64,000 bases of DNA, taken from contig JAFUFK010000012.1 of NCBI GenBank assembly GCA_017469925.1, positions 186,001 through 250,000 of the forward strand, read 5' to 3'. Source of the DNA: Bacteroidaceae bacterium (lineage in GTDB: Bacteria > Bacteroidota > Bacteroidia > Bacteroidales > Bacteroidaceae). This document shows positions 1-9,096 of this stretch, piece after piece. How positions within the stretch are numbered: the first letter of the stretch is position 1; each line of letters begins with the position of its first letter. The notes beneath the pieces are model-generated. The model saw only the letters and a list, made by a program, of their open reading frames with translations, was not told where the DNA came from and ran no database searches. A program made the translations under genes and the position numbers.

Positions 1-1634
1 GTGGGCGTGCCGCCCAGCAGGGCGACGATATCGTCTTCTGGCAACTTGATGCGGTAGTCCTGACTATAGCCCGAGCCGAAGTCCATCGTGGCCTTTACAC
101 GGACCGTGCCGTTCTCTATCGTCGTCGTGGGCTCGGCCAGTACGGTCGTCTCGTCGCCGTCGGGATAGGCGGCTATCACACCGTCGAGGTACGTCTTGCG
201 CTTTTGCAGGTAGGTCTTCATCTTCTCTATCTCGTCCTTCACCACATAGTCGGGCTCCCACTGGTTAGGATTCTCGAGCGGCCACTTGGCCACGTCACGG
301 GCGTAGGCGCCCCCCTTGTCCATCTCGTCGATGTACTTCTGTACCACGCTCCAGGGTTGGAGGAATACGGAATCGCTCAGGGCTGCCCAAGTCGCCTTGT
401 ACTGCGTCACGAAGGCAGCATTGCTGAACATGTTGCGGAAGAACTTGTTGATGTGGTAGTTGGCACCTGTGGCCTTTAGGGGATTGGTGCCGTAGATGAG
501 TTCTTTGTAGTCAGAGAAATAGGTATGGTTCTCCGTCCAGTTATTCCAATCGAAGTCGTAGGCGGCATCCCAGTCCCATACGGGGCCGAAGGTGTACTTG
601 CCATCCTTGTCCTTATGCATGTAGATGCTGCGTGGGGCATCGATTTCTACGTTATATAGATATTCGTGGAGTTGCAGGAGAGCAATGAACGAAGGAATGT
701 CCATGAGGCTGGCCACCTGGTCGTAGTCGGCTGACTTTATGGCGTTCTCCAGCACGGCGAAGTCGGCCTTCACGGCGTCCAGCTGTTCCTGTGTGAGGCC
801 TTCGGGTTCCTTCACGCACAAGGGTAGGCTATATACCTCGGACCAGAAATTGTCGGTGGCGTCGGGGGAGAGGCTGGGACCGTCGTCCAGGTCGATGCCG
901 ATGAGCACGCCCTCCAATGGGTCAATGTTCACGCGGCTTTCCCCTATCTCTATCTTTTCCGTCAGTTGATACACGCCCACGTACTCGCCATTCAGGAATA
1001 CCTCGACGAAGCGGGTGTGGTTGGTGAAGGGCATTCCCATGTAACGTGCTGCCTCGAAGGCGAAGACGTTCATCATGTCGGTCACGTCACGATAGTTCGA
1101 CAGCAGGTTCCAGTTCTTGGCCTTCTCCAGTCCCAGTAACTTGCTCTTCTTGTCGAGTTTGAACTTGTAGGGTTTCTTCTTATAGTAGGTCCAACTGCTG
1201 TTGCCCCTTCCGCGAATGCGCCCTGTACCGCTATAGTCGGAATATTCGCCCATTCCATCGATGGAAATGTGGCAGGGCAGCCACTCTTCCTTCACGGTTA
1301 TGCCCTGATGGTCCTCCGTATCGATGTGCATCGAGAATACGCGGTACTTGTTGTGCCCCTTTTCCTCGTCGGTCAGGCTATAGGCAAAGTCGATGCTGTC
1401 TATAGCGGCCACGCTGTACGGCACTACTATCTCTCCGCCGTCGGCCTTCTCGAAACGGGCTTGCAGCCACTCATCCCCTTGCAGTTCCATATACGACAGC
1501 TTCTCTATCAGCAAGGGGATGCTCCAGTCCACTCCATCGTATTTGTGATGAATCCTCATCACGTCCTGTGCGCTGCCTCCCACGGCAAAGAATGCCAGAA
1601 AGGCACAAAAGATAATGCGAAAAGGTGTTTTCAC
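1..1634 (-). CDS. CotH-kinase-family secreted protein, truncated by the window edge
   Basis: Open for about 544 codons and running off the left edge. I chose the GTG at 1632-1634 because it gives a clean signal peptide (VKTPFRIIFCAFLAFFAVGG, then SAQ). The CotH core is recognisable: RGRGNSSWTYYKKKPYKFKL at about residues 141-160, then GVYQLTEKIEIGE and a WDWDAAYDFDW stretch that corresponds to the acidic CotH site. CotH proteins are atypical secreted protein kinases or related folds; in Bacteroidales they are common envelope proteins of unknown substrate. The last visible part looks like a start of a beta-rich C-terminal domain. A second, more divergent CotH protein lies at 28885-30615. Divergent from the permease at 1725. 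Confidence 0.85.
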   Translation of the reverse strand, partial: MKTPFRIIFCAFLAFFAVGGSAQDVMRIHHKYDGVDWSIPLLIEKLSYMELQGDEWLQARFEKADGGEIVVPYSVAAIDSIDFAYSLTDEEKGHNKYRVFSMHIDTEDHQGITVKEEWLPCHISIDGMGEYSDYSGTGRIRGRGNSSWTYYKKKPYKFKLDKKSKLLGLEKAKNWNLLSNYRDVTDMMNVFAFEAARYMGMPFTNHTRFVEVFLNGEYVGVYQLTEKIEIGESRVNIDPLEGVLIGIDLDDGPSLSPDATDNFWSEVYSLPLCVKEPEGLTQEQLDAVKADFAVLENAIKSADYDQVASLMDIPSFIALLQLHEYLYNVEIDAPRSIYMHKDKDGKYTFGPVWDWDAAYDFDWNNWTENHTYFSDYKELIYGTNPLKATGANYHINKFFRNMFSNAAFVTQYKATWAALSDSVFLQPWSVVQKYIDEMDKGGAYARDVAKWPLENPNQWEPDYVVKDEIEKMKTYLQKRKTYLDGVIAAYPDGDETTVLAEPTTTIENGTVRVKATMDFGSGYSQDYRIKLPEDDIVALLGGTP

Positions 1635-1724
1635 GTGTGTAGTCAAGTTAATATCAGGGCAAAATTACGAATTAATTTGCAAATCACAAGCCTCGTTTCA
1701 TAATTATTTTGTATTTTTGCCCGC

Positions 1725-2969
1725 ATGAAACCTTATGCTTGGATTCCCACCCTTTATTTTGCCGAAGCGCTGCCTTACATGGCTGTGATGACTTTGAGTG
1801 TAATCATGTACACCAACCTTGGCCTCTCGAACACCGAGTTGGCGCTCTATACCAGTTGGCTCTATCTGCCCTGGGTCATCAAGCCCTTGTGGAGTCCGCT
1901 CATCGACCAATTCCGTACGAAGCGTTGGTGGATACTCGCAATGGAGGTGCTCGTGGGTGCTTCGCTGGCGGGTGTGGCCCTGACGTTGCCTACAGCCCTT
2001 TGGCTGCGTCTCTCGCTGGCCTTCTTCTGGCTGATGGCCTTTAGTTCGGCCACCCACGACATTGCTGCCGACGGCTTTTACATCATTAGCCTCAATGAGG
2101 AGGACCAGGCCCTCTACGTGGGTATCCGCAGTACGTTCTATCGCATCGGCAGCATCTTTTGCCAAGGCATATTGGTTATGGTGGCAGGGTGGCTCGAGAG
2201 CAGGCATAGCGTGCCTATGGCCTGGAGCATCACGATGCTACTGATGGCTGGTCTGATGATAGGCATTGCAGGCTGGCACTTCGTAAGCCTGCCTAAGGTG
2301 GAGACTATAGAGCCTCCGACAGAAGACTTAGGTCTTATGGACTACACCCTTAGGCCTTTCGTCGAAACCCTTAAGGCCTTTTTCTCGAAGCCCCACGTCT
2401 GGGCGGCCTTGCTCTTCATGCTCCTCTTCCGCCTGCCCGAAGCCCAATTAGCCAAGATGGCTCAACCCTTCATGCTCCGCACGATAGGGGAGGGGGGCCT
2501 CGAGTTAGGCACGTCGGCCGTAGGATTCGCTTATGGTACGTTGGGCGTCATTGGCCTGTTGGCCGGAGGCATTGTTGGCGGATGGGTGGTGTCGAAGCAT
2601 GGGCTTCGTCGCTGGCTTTGGCCGATGGTCGTGGCCATATCTTTACCCGATGTCGTATATGTCTATCTGGCATACGCCCAACCCACGAGTCTCTGGGTGG
2701 TCAATGCCTGCGTCTTCATCGAGCAACTCGGCTACGGCTTTGGCTTCACGGCCTACATGCTCTTCCTTGTATATTTTGCCCGTGGCGAACGCTCTACCTC
2801 GGTCTTTGCCCTGTGTACGGCTTTCCAGGCGTTGGGCATGATGCTGCCCGGTATGTTTGCCGGTAAGTTGGCCGACCTTTGGGGCTTCCAGTGGTTCTTT
2901 GTGTGGGTGTGTCTTTGCACGATAGTTACCTTCCTCGTATCGGGATTGATACACAGAGACTTAAAATAG
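1725..2969 (+). CDS. AmpG/PAT-family major facilitator permease
   Basis: 414 residues with about 12 hydrophobic segments. The N-terminus (AWIPTLYFAEALPYMAVMTL) and the conserved loop SSATHDIAADGFYI match the AmpG branch of the MFS, whose best-known members import anhydro-muropeptides for peptidoglycan recycling; others in the family carry acetyl-CoA or other solutes, so the substrate here is inferred only. A TATTTTTG element at about 1710-1717 gives a very short leader to the ATG. Divergently transcribed from the CotH gene; no linked beta-lactamase or amidase is visible. Confidence 0.8.
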   Translation: MKPYAWIPTLYFAEALPYMAVMTLSVIMYTNLGLSNTELALYTSWLYLPWVIKPLWSPLIDQFRTKRWWILAMEVLVGASLAGVALTLPTALWLRLSLAFFWLMAFSSATHDIAADGFYIISLNEEDQALYVGIRSTFYRIGSIFCQGILVMVAGWLESRHSVPMAWSITMLLMAGLMIGIAGWHFVSLPKVETIEPPTEDLGLMDYTLRPFVETLKAFFSKPHVWAALLFMLLFRLPEAQLAKMAQPFMLRTIGEGGLELGTSAVGFAYGTLGVIGLLAGGIVGGWVVSKHGLRRWLWPMVVAISLPDVVYVYLAYAQPTSLWVVNACVFIEQLGYGFGFTAYMLFLVYFARGERSTSVFALCTAFQALGMMLPGMFAGKLADLWGFQWFFVWVCLCTIVTFLVSGLIHRDLK

Positions 2970-3002
2970 GAGATTATTTATACAAGAGATAAGATTTTTT
3001 TG

Positions 3003-3010
3003 TATCTTTG
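3003..3010 (+). promoter_or_regulatory. Bacteroidetes -7 element TATCTTTG for the 967-aa secreted protein
   Basis: TATCTTTG followed by CACC, 41 nt before the ATG at 3052. This is the TAnnTTTG consensus used by the Bacteroidetes primary sigma factor. A T-rich stretch lies just upstream. Confidence 0.7.
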
Positions 3011-3051
3011 CACCATCTAACCACTTAATAACCAACTAACATTAACTTAAA

Positions 3052-5955
3052 ATGAAACAAAACTACCTAAGAACGGCTCTCGTGAGCCTCTTCGTGGGAT
3101 TAGCTTCGATGGCAATGGCCATTGACTATCCTAACTACCCCACACAGACCGTGACCGACGGTGGCCAGTATGTACTCTGTAACCTGGCTGTGCCTACGGG
3201 TTACATGTCGCGTACCAGCTGGGACGGAGCTTACTACTTCCTGGGCGCGGACAACTCGAACTATGCCAACCATGCCTTTACGGCTCACAAGGCCGAAGCC
3301 GGCAACTGGATGTTCATCACCAGTGAGACCCTGCACGAGGAAGAGGGCGAAGAACCCTACACCACCTACACCTATCTGGGTTATCCCTCAGGTACAGATA
3401 ATCTGAACGGCAATCTGGAGTTCGAAGCCTATTTTGAGTTAGTGCCCGGCATCCATACGGGTTTCTATCAGATAAAGGCTGGTGAAGGTCAACTGAATGA
3501 GATGACCATTGGCCTGAGCCTCCACCTCAATGCCGGAGGCCAGTACTTCGTGGCCAGTGAGCCTACCAATGGCTGGTATCCCGACTTCTATGGCGGTGTG
3601 GTCATGGAGGAGGACGGCGTTACTCGCGTCACGACGGAAGACGAGAACGGGCTGGAATGGTGCACCCCTAACGACTCCACGAGTTTCAACTGGGCATTTG
3701 TCCTGGTCGAGGATGTGCCCACTTTCGTGCTTTTGGGCAATGCCTACTCATTCCTGAATAGTTATGAGAAGAACTATTGCGGAATCGAAGGTTATGCCGA
3801 AGGCTTCAACGCTACGCTCGCGGCCGTTATGCCCCTCTATAAAGCGACAGACTTCTCGGAAGAAACGAATGAGGCTCTGCGTGCACAGGTGCAGGCAAAG
3901 GTTGACCTCTATACCCAAATCCTGAAGGCCGAAGAACTCGATGCCACCGCTTTGGAAAAGGCCATCACGGCAGCCAAGACCGCCTTCGACACGCTGACCG
4001 ATACGGAGGCTGTCAACGAAGCCCTTGCCGCACTGACCAAGGCTTGCAACGACTATAGCCTTGGCCTGGGCGACATTACCTCGATGGGACAGAATATGAG
4101 TTTCGAGGACCTCTCGGCTCAGAATGGTAATGAAACAACAGGCGTGCAGCCTGCTCCTAAGGGATGGACTGTCTATGTCAATGGTGAGGCAATGGCGGAG
4201 GGAAGCACCAATCTTGTAGGCTCCTTCAACTGGCATGGCGTCAATTCCGATTGTGCAGGTTACAAAGATGGCAACGTAGGATTCGGCATTTGGACTGCTG
4301 CGATTCCTGAATACGAAATCAGCCAGACCATCACGGGCCTTGACAACGGAACATACACCATCACGGCCGGACTGATGCTCGACTATCGCCGTACGACCCA
4401 GCGCATCTTCGGTAACCTCAACAGCACCCTCTTCTCCTTCGAGGATAACTATGCCGAGGGCATCCTGCCTGCTGAGTATAAGACCTATGGCGACCTGACG
4501 GAGTGCACCGACGAGCGTACGATGCAGGAAATCAGTGTTCGTGCCTACGTCTATGATGGTACCCTGACCTTTGGCGTCAAGACCAATGGCGACCGTGCTG
4601 CTGCCCTGCGTGAATCGGGTGCAAGTGGCGACGGATGGTTCAAGGTCGATAATTTCACCATCTCGAAGGATGGCTTCATCGCCGACGACCAAAAGAACCT
4701 TTACGATTATCTGGCAAATACCTTGCAGGAACTGGCCGACCGTCCCATGGATGCCAACTACAAGAACCAGTTCAACCAGACTTATGAGGATATGGACGAG
4801 GGTATTGCAGCCTATGCCAGCATGCTGCCTATCGCCGAGGCTCAGGCCCAGGCATACGAACCTCTGTTCGATGCCATCGCTCAGGCTTATGAGAATGCCA
4901 CCCTCTGTGACGAAGCTGGCTATGCTGGCACCGACGATTTCTTTGACTTCATCGATGGCGTGAATGCCAACTACGAGGACGGTGCCTACACGGCAGAAGA
5001 GATTGCTGCCGTGCTCGCTTCACTCGAGGAGGCTTACCAGACCTGTCTGCGTAGTGGTATCGACGAAGGTGCCGACGTGAGCGACCTCATCCTCAACCGT
5101 TCGTTCGAGAATATGACTAACCAGGGCAACAAGGAATCCGACGGTACCGTAAATCCGCCTTATGGATGGGATCTCTACATCAATGGCGTGAAGTGTGAGA
5201 CGGCTGACGACATCCGTGCCCAGGGCGTTACTGGTTGGTGTGCCATCAACCATGGCGACAACATCAACGTCGAGGAGGATGGTCAGGTCTATAATCACCA
5301 ATATACCGATGGCGACCACGTTTGGGGTATCTGGAACAGCAACATCCCACAGATTGAACTCTCTCAGAAGCTCTCCGGTCTGAAGCCTGGTACCTACATG
5401 CTGACAGCCGACGTAATGTCGCGTAACACCGACTGGAGCGGCGACAACCTGACCACTCAGCGCATCTTTGCGAACGACGTGATTTGCCTCTATGGTGGCG
5501 AGAACGACTACTGGCCCGAGTACCTCGAGGGTACCACGTCGGACGACGTGTTCCAAGCTTGGAACCTCACCCAGCAGGTAGGCAAGTACCTCGACGACGA
5601 TGAGGCTTACGACTACTACAATACCGCTGGTTGGGATGCCAACTACAACGACCTGCTGCTCCGCACGCTGGTGCTCCACTTCGGTGTAGATGAAAGTGGC
5701 GAGGCCACCATCGGTTTCCGTACCGACAACCTCGATGGCACTATGGGTGAAGCCCAGACGGAGCAGGCTGCCGGATGGTTCAAGCTCGACAACTTCACGC
5801 TCTACTACGAGAGCAGCAAGATTCCGACCCGCATCGAGCAAGTTGCAGAGGTTCAGAAGGATGCCTCCAAGGCCATCTACGACCTCAGCGGACGTCGTGT
5901 GGGCAAGGCCGTGAAGGGTGTTTACATCCAGAATGGCAAGAAAATCGTTAAGTAA
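3052..5955 (+). CDS. Large secreted protein with two repeated beta-domains and a C-terminal tail
   Basis: 967 residues with a signal peptide (MKQNYLRTALVSLFVGLASMAMA). Two related domains of roughly 200 residues begin at about 350 (MSFEDLSAQNG...GWTVYVNG) and about 683 (RSFENMTNQGN...GWDLYING); both contain an L/ITGLDNGTYTITAG-type strand and end in GWFKVDNFTI or GWFKLDNFTL, a jelly-roll, carbohydrate-binding-like pattern. The helical linkers (residues 270-345 and 545-680) resemble FIVAR-like spacers. It ends in IYDLSGRRVGKAVKGVYIQN plus a basic end, the tail seen on many Prevotella exported proteins. Own promoter at 3003, terminator at 5970. Function unknown; surface binding or glycan capture is an inference. 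Confidence 0.75.
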   Translation: MKQNYLRTALVSLFVGLASMAMAIDYPNYPTQTVTDGGQYVLCNLAVPTGYMSRTSWDGAYYFLGADNSNYANHAFTAHKAEAGNWMFITSETLHEEEGEEPYTTYTYLGYPSGTDNLNGNLEFEAYFELVPGIHTGFYQIKAGEGQLNEMTIGLSLHLNAGGQYFVASEPTNGWYPDFYGGVVMEEDGVTRVTTEDENGLEWCTPNDSTSFNWAFVLVEDVPTFVLLGNAYSFLNSYEKNYCGIEGYAEGFNATLAAVMPLYKATDFSEETNEALRAQVQAKVDLYTQILKAEELDATALEKAITAAKTAFDTLTDTEAVNEALAALTKACNDYSLGLGDITSMGQNMSFEDLSAQNGNETTGVQPAPKGWTVYVNGEAMAEGSTNLVGSFNWHGVNSDCAGYKDGNVGFGIWTAAIPEYEISQTITGLDNGTYTITAGLMLDYRRTTQRIFGNLNSTLFSFEDNYAEGILPAEYKTYGDLTECTDERTMQEISVRAYVYDGTLTFGVKTNGDRAAALRESGASGDGWFKVDNFTISKDGFIADDQKNLYDYLANTLQELADRPMDANYKNQFNQTYEDMDEGIAAYASMLPIAEAQAQAYEPLFDAIAQAYENATLCDEAGYAGTDDFFDFIDGVNANYEDGAYTAEEIAAVLASLEEAYQTCLRSGIDEGADVSDLILNRSFENMTNQGNKESDGTVNPPYGWDLYINGVKCETADDIRAQGVTGWCAINHGDNINVEEDGQVYNHQYTDGDHVWGIWNSNIPQIELSQKLSGLKPGTYMLTADVMSRNTDWSGDNLTTQRIFANDVICLYGGENDYWPEYLEGTTSDDVFQAWNLTQQVGKYLDDDEAYDYYNTAGWDANYNDLLLRTLVLHFGVDESGEATIGFRTDNLDGTMGEAQTEQAAGWFKLDNFTLYYESSKIPTRIEQVAEVQKDASKAIYDLSGRRVGKAVKGVYIQNGKKIVK

Positions 5956-5969
5956 GACAAACCTGTGAA

Positions 5970-6002
5970 GGAGTGGGGGGCGAGGCCCTTCACTCCTTTT
6001 TT
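5970..6002 (+). terminator. Intrinsic terminator after the 967-aa protein gene
   Basis: GGAGTG (5970-5975) pairs with CACTCC (5991-5996), with an inner GGGC/GCCC stem, followed by a run of T. Confidence 0.8.
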
Positions 6003-6028
6003 CTTATTTATACCATATTAATATAATA

Positions 6029-8980
6029 ATGGAGCAGAAGAACTTTAAGGCAGATGACGCGCTGGAGTTGCGTGACACACAGTTCATCAACCTCATGCGG
6101 CGGCGTATCTTCAATGTGCTGTTGATTGCTAATCCCTACGATGCCTTCATGCTGGAGGACGACGGACGCGTCGATGAAAAAATTTTCGACGAGTATTCCA
6201 AACTCGGCCTGCGCTATCCGCCCCGCTTCGTGCAGGTGGCTTCCCTTGAGGAGGCAGAACTCGAGCTGAAGCGTACCAGCTTCGAACTCGTCATCTGTAT
6301 GCCAGGTACCGACAACAACGACGTCTTCGACATTGCCCGCGACATCAAGGAGAAGAACCCCAAGGTGCCCATCGTGGTGCTGACTCCCTTCTCGCATGGC
6401 ATAACGAAGCGCATGGAGCACGAAGACCTCTCCATCTTCGAGTACGTCTTCTGCTGGTTGGGTAATACCGATCTTCTGTTGTCCATTATCAAGTTGATGG
6501 AGGACAAGATGAATCTGCGCCACGACACGGAAGCTGGTGTGCAGATGATTATGCTGGTCGAAGACAGCATCCGCTTCTATTCCTCCATTCTGCCCAATCT
6601 CTATAAGTTCGTGCTCCAGCAGAGTCTCTCGTTTGCCACCGAGGCCCTGAACTCCCAGCTCGAGACCCTTCGCATGCGCGGTCGTCCAAAGATTGTGCTG
6701 GCCCGCACATACGAGGAGGCTTGGGACTTGTATTGGGAATACAAGGACAATGTACTGGGAATCATCAGCGATTGTCGCTTCCCCCGGAATGGCGTGAAGG
6801 ACGAACGTGCGGGCCTCGACCTGCTTGAGGCTGTACGCCGGGAGGACGAGTTCCTGCCCTTCATCATGGAGTCCTCGGAGTCGGATATGGCCGCAGAGGC
6901 TCACCAACTCCATGCCTCGTTCCTCGATAAGAACTCGAAGAAACTCAACGTCGATCTCCAGCACTTGGTATCCGACTATTTCGGTTTCGGTGACTTCATC
7001 TTCCGCGACCCCAAGACGATGCAGGAGGTGCGTCGCGTGCGCAACCTGAAGGAGTTGCAGGACAACATCTTCACCCTGCCCGCCGAGTCCTTGCTCTATC
7101 ACGTCTCTCACAACAACGTGTCGCGCTGGCTCGGTTCGCGTGCGTTGTTCCCTATTGCCGACTTCCTGCGCCGTATCCGGTGGGACGAGAATCCCGATAT
7201 CGACGCCCACCGTCAGATTATCTTCGACGCCATTGTGCGCTATCGTAAGATGAAGAATCAGGGCGTTGTGGCCGTCTTCCATCGTGACCGTTTCGACCGC
7301 TATTCCAATTTCCAGCGCATCGGTGACGGTTCGTTGGGTGGAAAGGGACGTGGCCTTGCCTTCATCGATCACATCATCAAGCGCCACCCCGACCTCAACC
7401 AGTTCCCCAACGCCCGTGTCATGATTCCGAAGACCGTGGTCCTCTGTACCGATGTCTTCGACGAGTTCATGGAGCGCAACGGGCTCTATCCCATAGCCCT
7501 GAGCGAGGTGAGCGACGAGGAGGTGCTGAAGCACTTCTTGGCCGCAAAACTTCCCGACCGGCTCAAGGAAGACCTCATGGCCCTGCTCGATGTCGTGCAG
7601 GAACCCATAGCCATTCGCTCCAGTTCGTTGCTCGAGGATAGCCACTACCAGCCCTTTGCTGGCATCTATTCGACCTACATGATACCTCATTGCGACGACC
7701 GCGATGCCCGCCTCCGCATGCTTGTCGGGGCTATCAAGGGCGTCTATGCCTCGGTATTCTATCGGGCCAGTAAGGATTATATGACCGCCACGTCGAACGT
7801 CATCGACCAGGAGAAGATGGCCGTCATCCTGCAAGAAGTGGTTGGAACGCAATATGGCGACCGTTTCTATCCCCACATTTCGGGCGTGGCACGTTCCGTC
7901 AACTACTATCCCATTGGCGACGAGCGGGCCGAAGAGGGTGTTGTGAACCTGGCCCTGGGTCTGGGTAAGTACATCGTCGATGGCGGGCTCAACTTGCGCG
8001 TCTGTCCGGCTCATCCCGACAAGGTGCTCCAGACGAGCGAGATGGAGATGGCCCTTCGCGAGACGCAGACTCGCTTCTATGCGCTCGACCTCAAGAATAT
8101 GTCGTCGGACGTCTCCGTCGATGATGGTTTCAACCTGCTGAAACTCAACGTCCGTGAGGCCGATAAGGACGGAGCCCTTCAATACCTCGCCTCGACCTTC
8201 GACCCCTACGACCAAGTTATCCGCGATGGCATCTATGAGGGAGGCCGCAAGGTCATCACCCTCTGTGGCGTCCTTCAGCATGGGGTGTTCCCACTGCCTC
8301 AGTTGCTCTCTCTCTCGATGAAGTATGGCCAGTCGGAGATGCGTCGTCCCGTGGAGATTGAGTTGGCCGTGAAACTCTATCCTGACCGTACAGGCGAGTT
8401 CTACCTGTTGCAGATACGCCCGATGGTGGACATGAAGATGCAACTCGACGAGGATATCCGCCAGATTCCCGACGACGAGGCTCTCATCCGATCCCACAAC
8501 GCCATCGGCCATGGTATAATCCCCGACATACAGGACATCGTCTATGTCAAGACCGAAGGCTACTCGGCCACCAATAACCCCGCCATTGCGGAGGAGATTG
8601 AGCAAATCAACCGCACGTTCCTCACCGACGGGCGTGGCTATGTGCTCGTTGGCCCGGGGCGTTGGGGCTCAAGCGACCCGTGGTTGGGCGTGCCAGTCAA
8701 GTGGCCTGCCATCTCTGCGGCCAAAGTGATAGTCGAGGCTGGTCTGCAGAACTATCGCGTCAATCCCAGCCAGGGCACCCACTTCTTCCAGAACCTGACC
8801 TCGTTTGGCGTAGGCTACTTCACGGTCAACGACTACATCCAGGACGGCATTTATCGCCAGGACGTGCTCAACCGACTGCCTGCCGTACACGAGTCGGCCC
8901 ATGTGCGCCACGTCCGATTCCCCCAACCGCTTGTCATTAAGATAGATGGCATGAAGAAGGAAGGTATCATTTGTCAATAA
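6029..8980 (+). CDS. PEP/pyruvate-binding (PPDK N-domain) protein with N-terminal receiver-like domains
   Basis: 983 residues. Residues about 25-150 read like a response-regulator fold (FNVLLIANPYDAFMLEDDG, then VICMPGTDNNDVFDIARDI and PIVVLTPF). A second receiver-like unit starts near 168 (MIMLVEDSIRFYSSILPNL). From about 430 onwards is a pyruvate,phosphate-dikinase ATP-binding domain (GDGSLGGKGRGLAFIDHIIK, PIAIRSSSLLEDSHYQPFAG, and FYLLQIRPMVDMK). The phospho-histidine swivel domain and the PEP barrel of full PPDK or PEP synthase are not present, so it is probably not a complete dikinase. The family is conserved in Bacteroidetes; its reaction is not known to me. Stands alone between two terminators/promoters. 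Confidence 0.8.
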   Translation: MEQKNFKADDALELRDTQFINLMRRRIFNVLLIANPYDAFMLEDDGRVDEKIFDEYSKLGLRYPPRFVQVASLEEAELELKRTSFELVICMPGTDNNDVFDIARDIKEKNPKVPIVVLTPFSHGITKRMEHEDLSIFEYVFCWLGNTDLLLSIIKLMEDKMNLRHDTEAGVQMIMLVEDSIRFYSSILPNLYKFVLQQSLSFATEALNSQLETLRMRGRPKIVLARTYEEAWDLYWEYKDNVLGIISDCRFPRNGVKDERAGLDLLEAVRREDEFLPFIMESSESDMAAEAHQLHASFLDKNSKKLNVDLQHLVSDYFGFGDFIFRDPKTMQEVRRVRNLKELQDNIFTLPAESLLYHVSHNNVSRWLGSRALFPIADFLRRIRWDENPDIDAHRQIIFDAIVRYRKMKNQGVVAVFHRDRFDRYSNFQRIGDGSLGGKGRGLAFIDHIIKRHPDLNQFPNARVMIPKTVVLCTDVFDEFMERNGLYPIALSEVSDEEVLKHFLAAKLPDRLKEDLMALLDVVQEPIAIRSSSLLEDSHYQPFAGIYSTYMIPHCDDRDARLRMLVGAIKGVYASVFYRASKDYMTATSNVIDQEKMAVILQEVVGTQYGDRFYPHISGVARSVNYYPIGDERAEEGVVNLALGLGKYIVDGGLNLRVCPAHPDKVLQTSEMEMALRETQTRFYALDLKNMSSDVSVDDGFNLLKLNVREADKDGALQYLASTFDPYDQVIRDGIYEGGRKVITLCGVLQHGVFPLPQLLSLSMKYGQSEMRRPVEIELAVKLYPDRTGEFYLLQIRPMVDMKMQLDEDIRQIPDDEALIRSHNAIGHGIIPDIQDIVYVKTEGYSATNNPAIAEEIEQINRTFLTDGRGYVLVGPGRWGSSDPWLGVPVKWPAISAAKVIVEAGLQNYRVNPSQGTHFFQNLTSFGVGYFTVNDYIQDGIYRQDVLNRLPAVHESAHVRHVRFPQPLVIKIDGMKKEGIICQ

Positions 8981-9013
8981 TCCGCCGCCCATTAATATCT
9001 TTTTGTAAGATTA

Positions 9014-9045
9014 TTTGGCCGTTTTGTGAGAATTTATTACCTTTG
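9014..9045 (+). promoter_or_regulatory. gdhA promoter (TTTG, 20 nt, TACCTTTG)
   Basis: TTTG at 9014-9017 and TACCTTTG at 9038-9045, separated by 20 nt, fit the Bacteroidetes -33/-7 consensus. The leader to the ATG at 9097 is about 45 nt. Confidence 0.75.
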
Positions 9046-9096
9046 CACTCGAAAAGGTAAAAATCTGTTATTTTCTTTTTAAATAGGTATAGTTTT

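Noticed and set aside
6008-8605. 865-codon open frame on the minus strand, antisense to the PPDK-like gene
   Set aside because: Shadow of GC-rich third positions of the plus-strand gene; the protein has no motif, no promoter and no start context, whereas the plus frame has clear domains.
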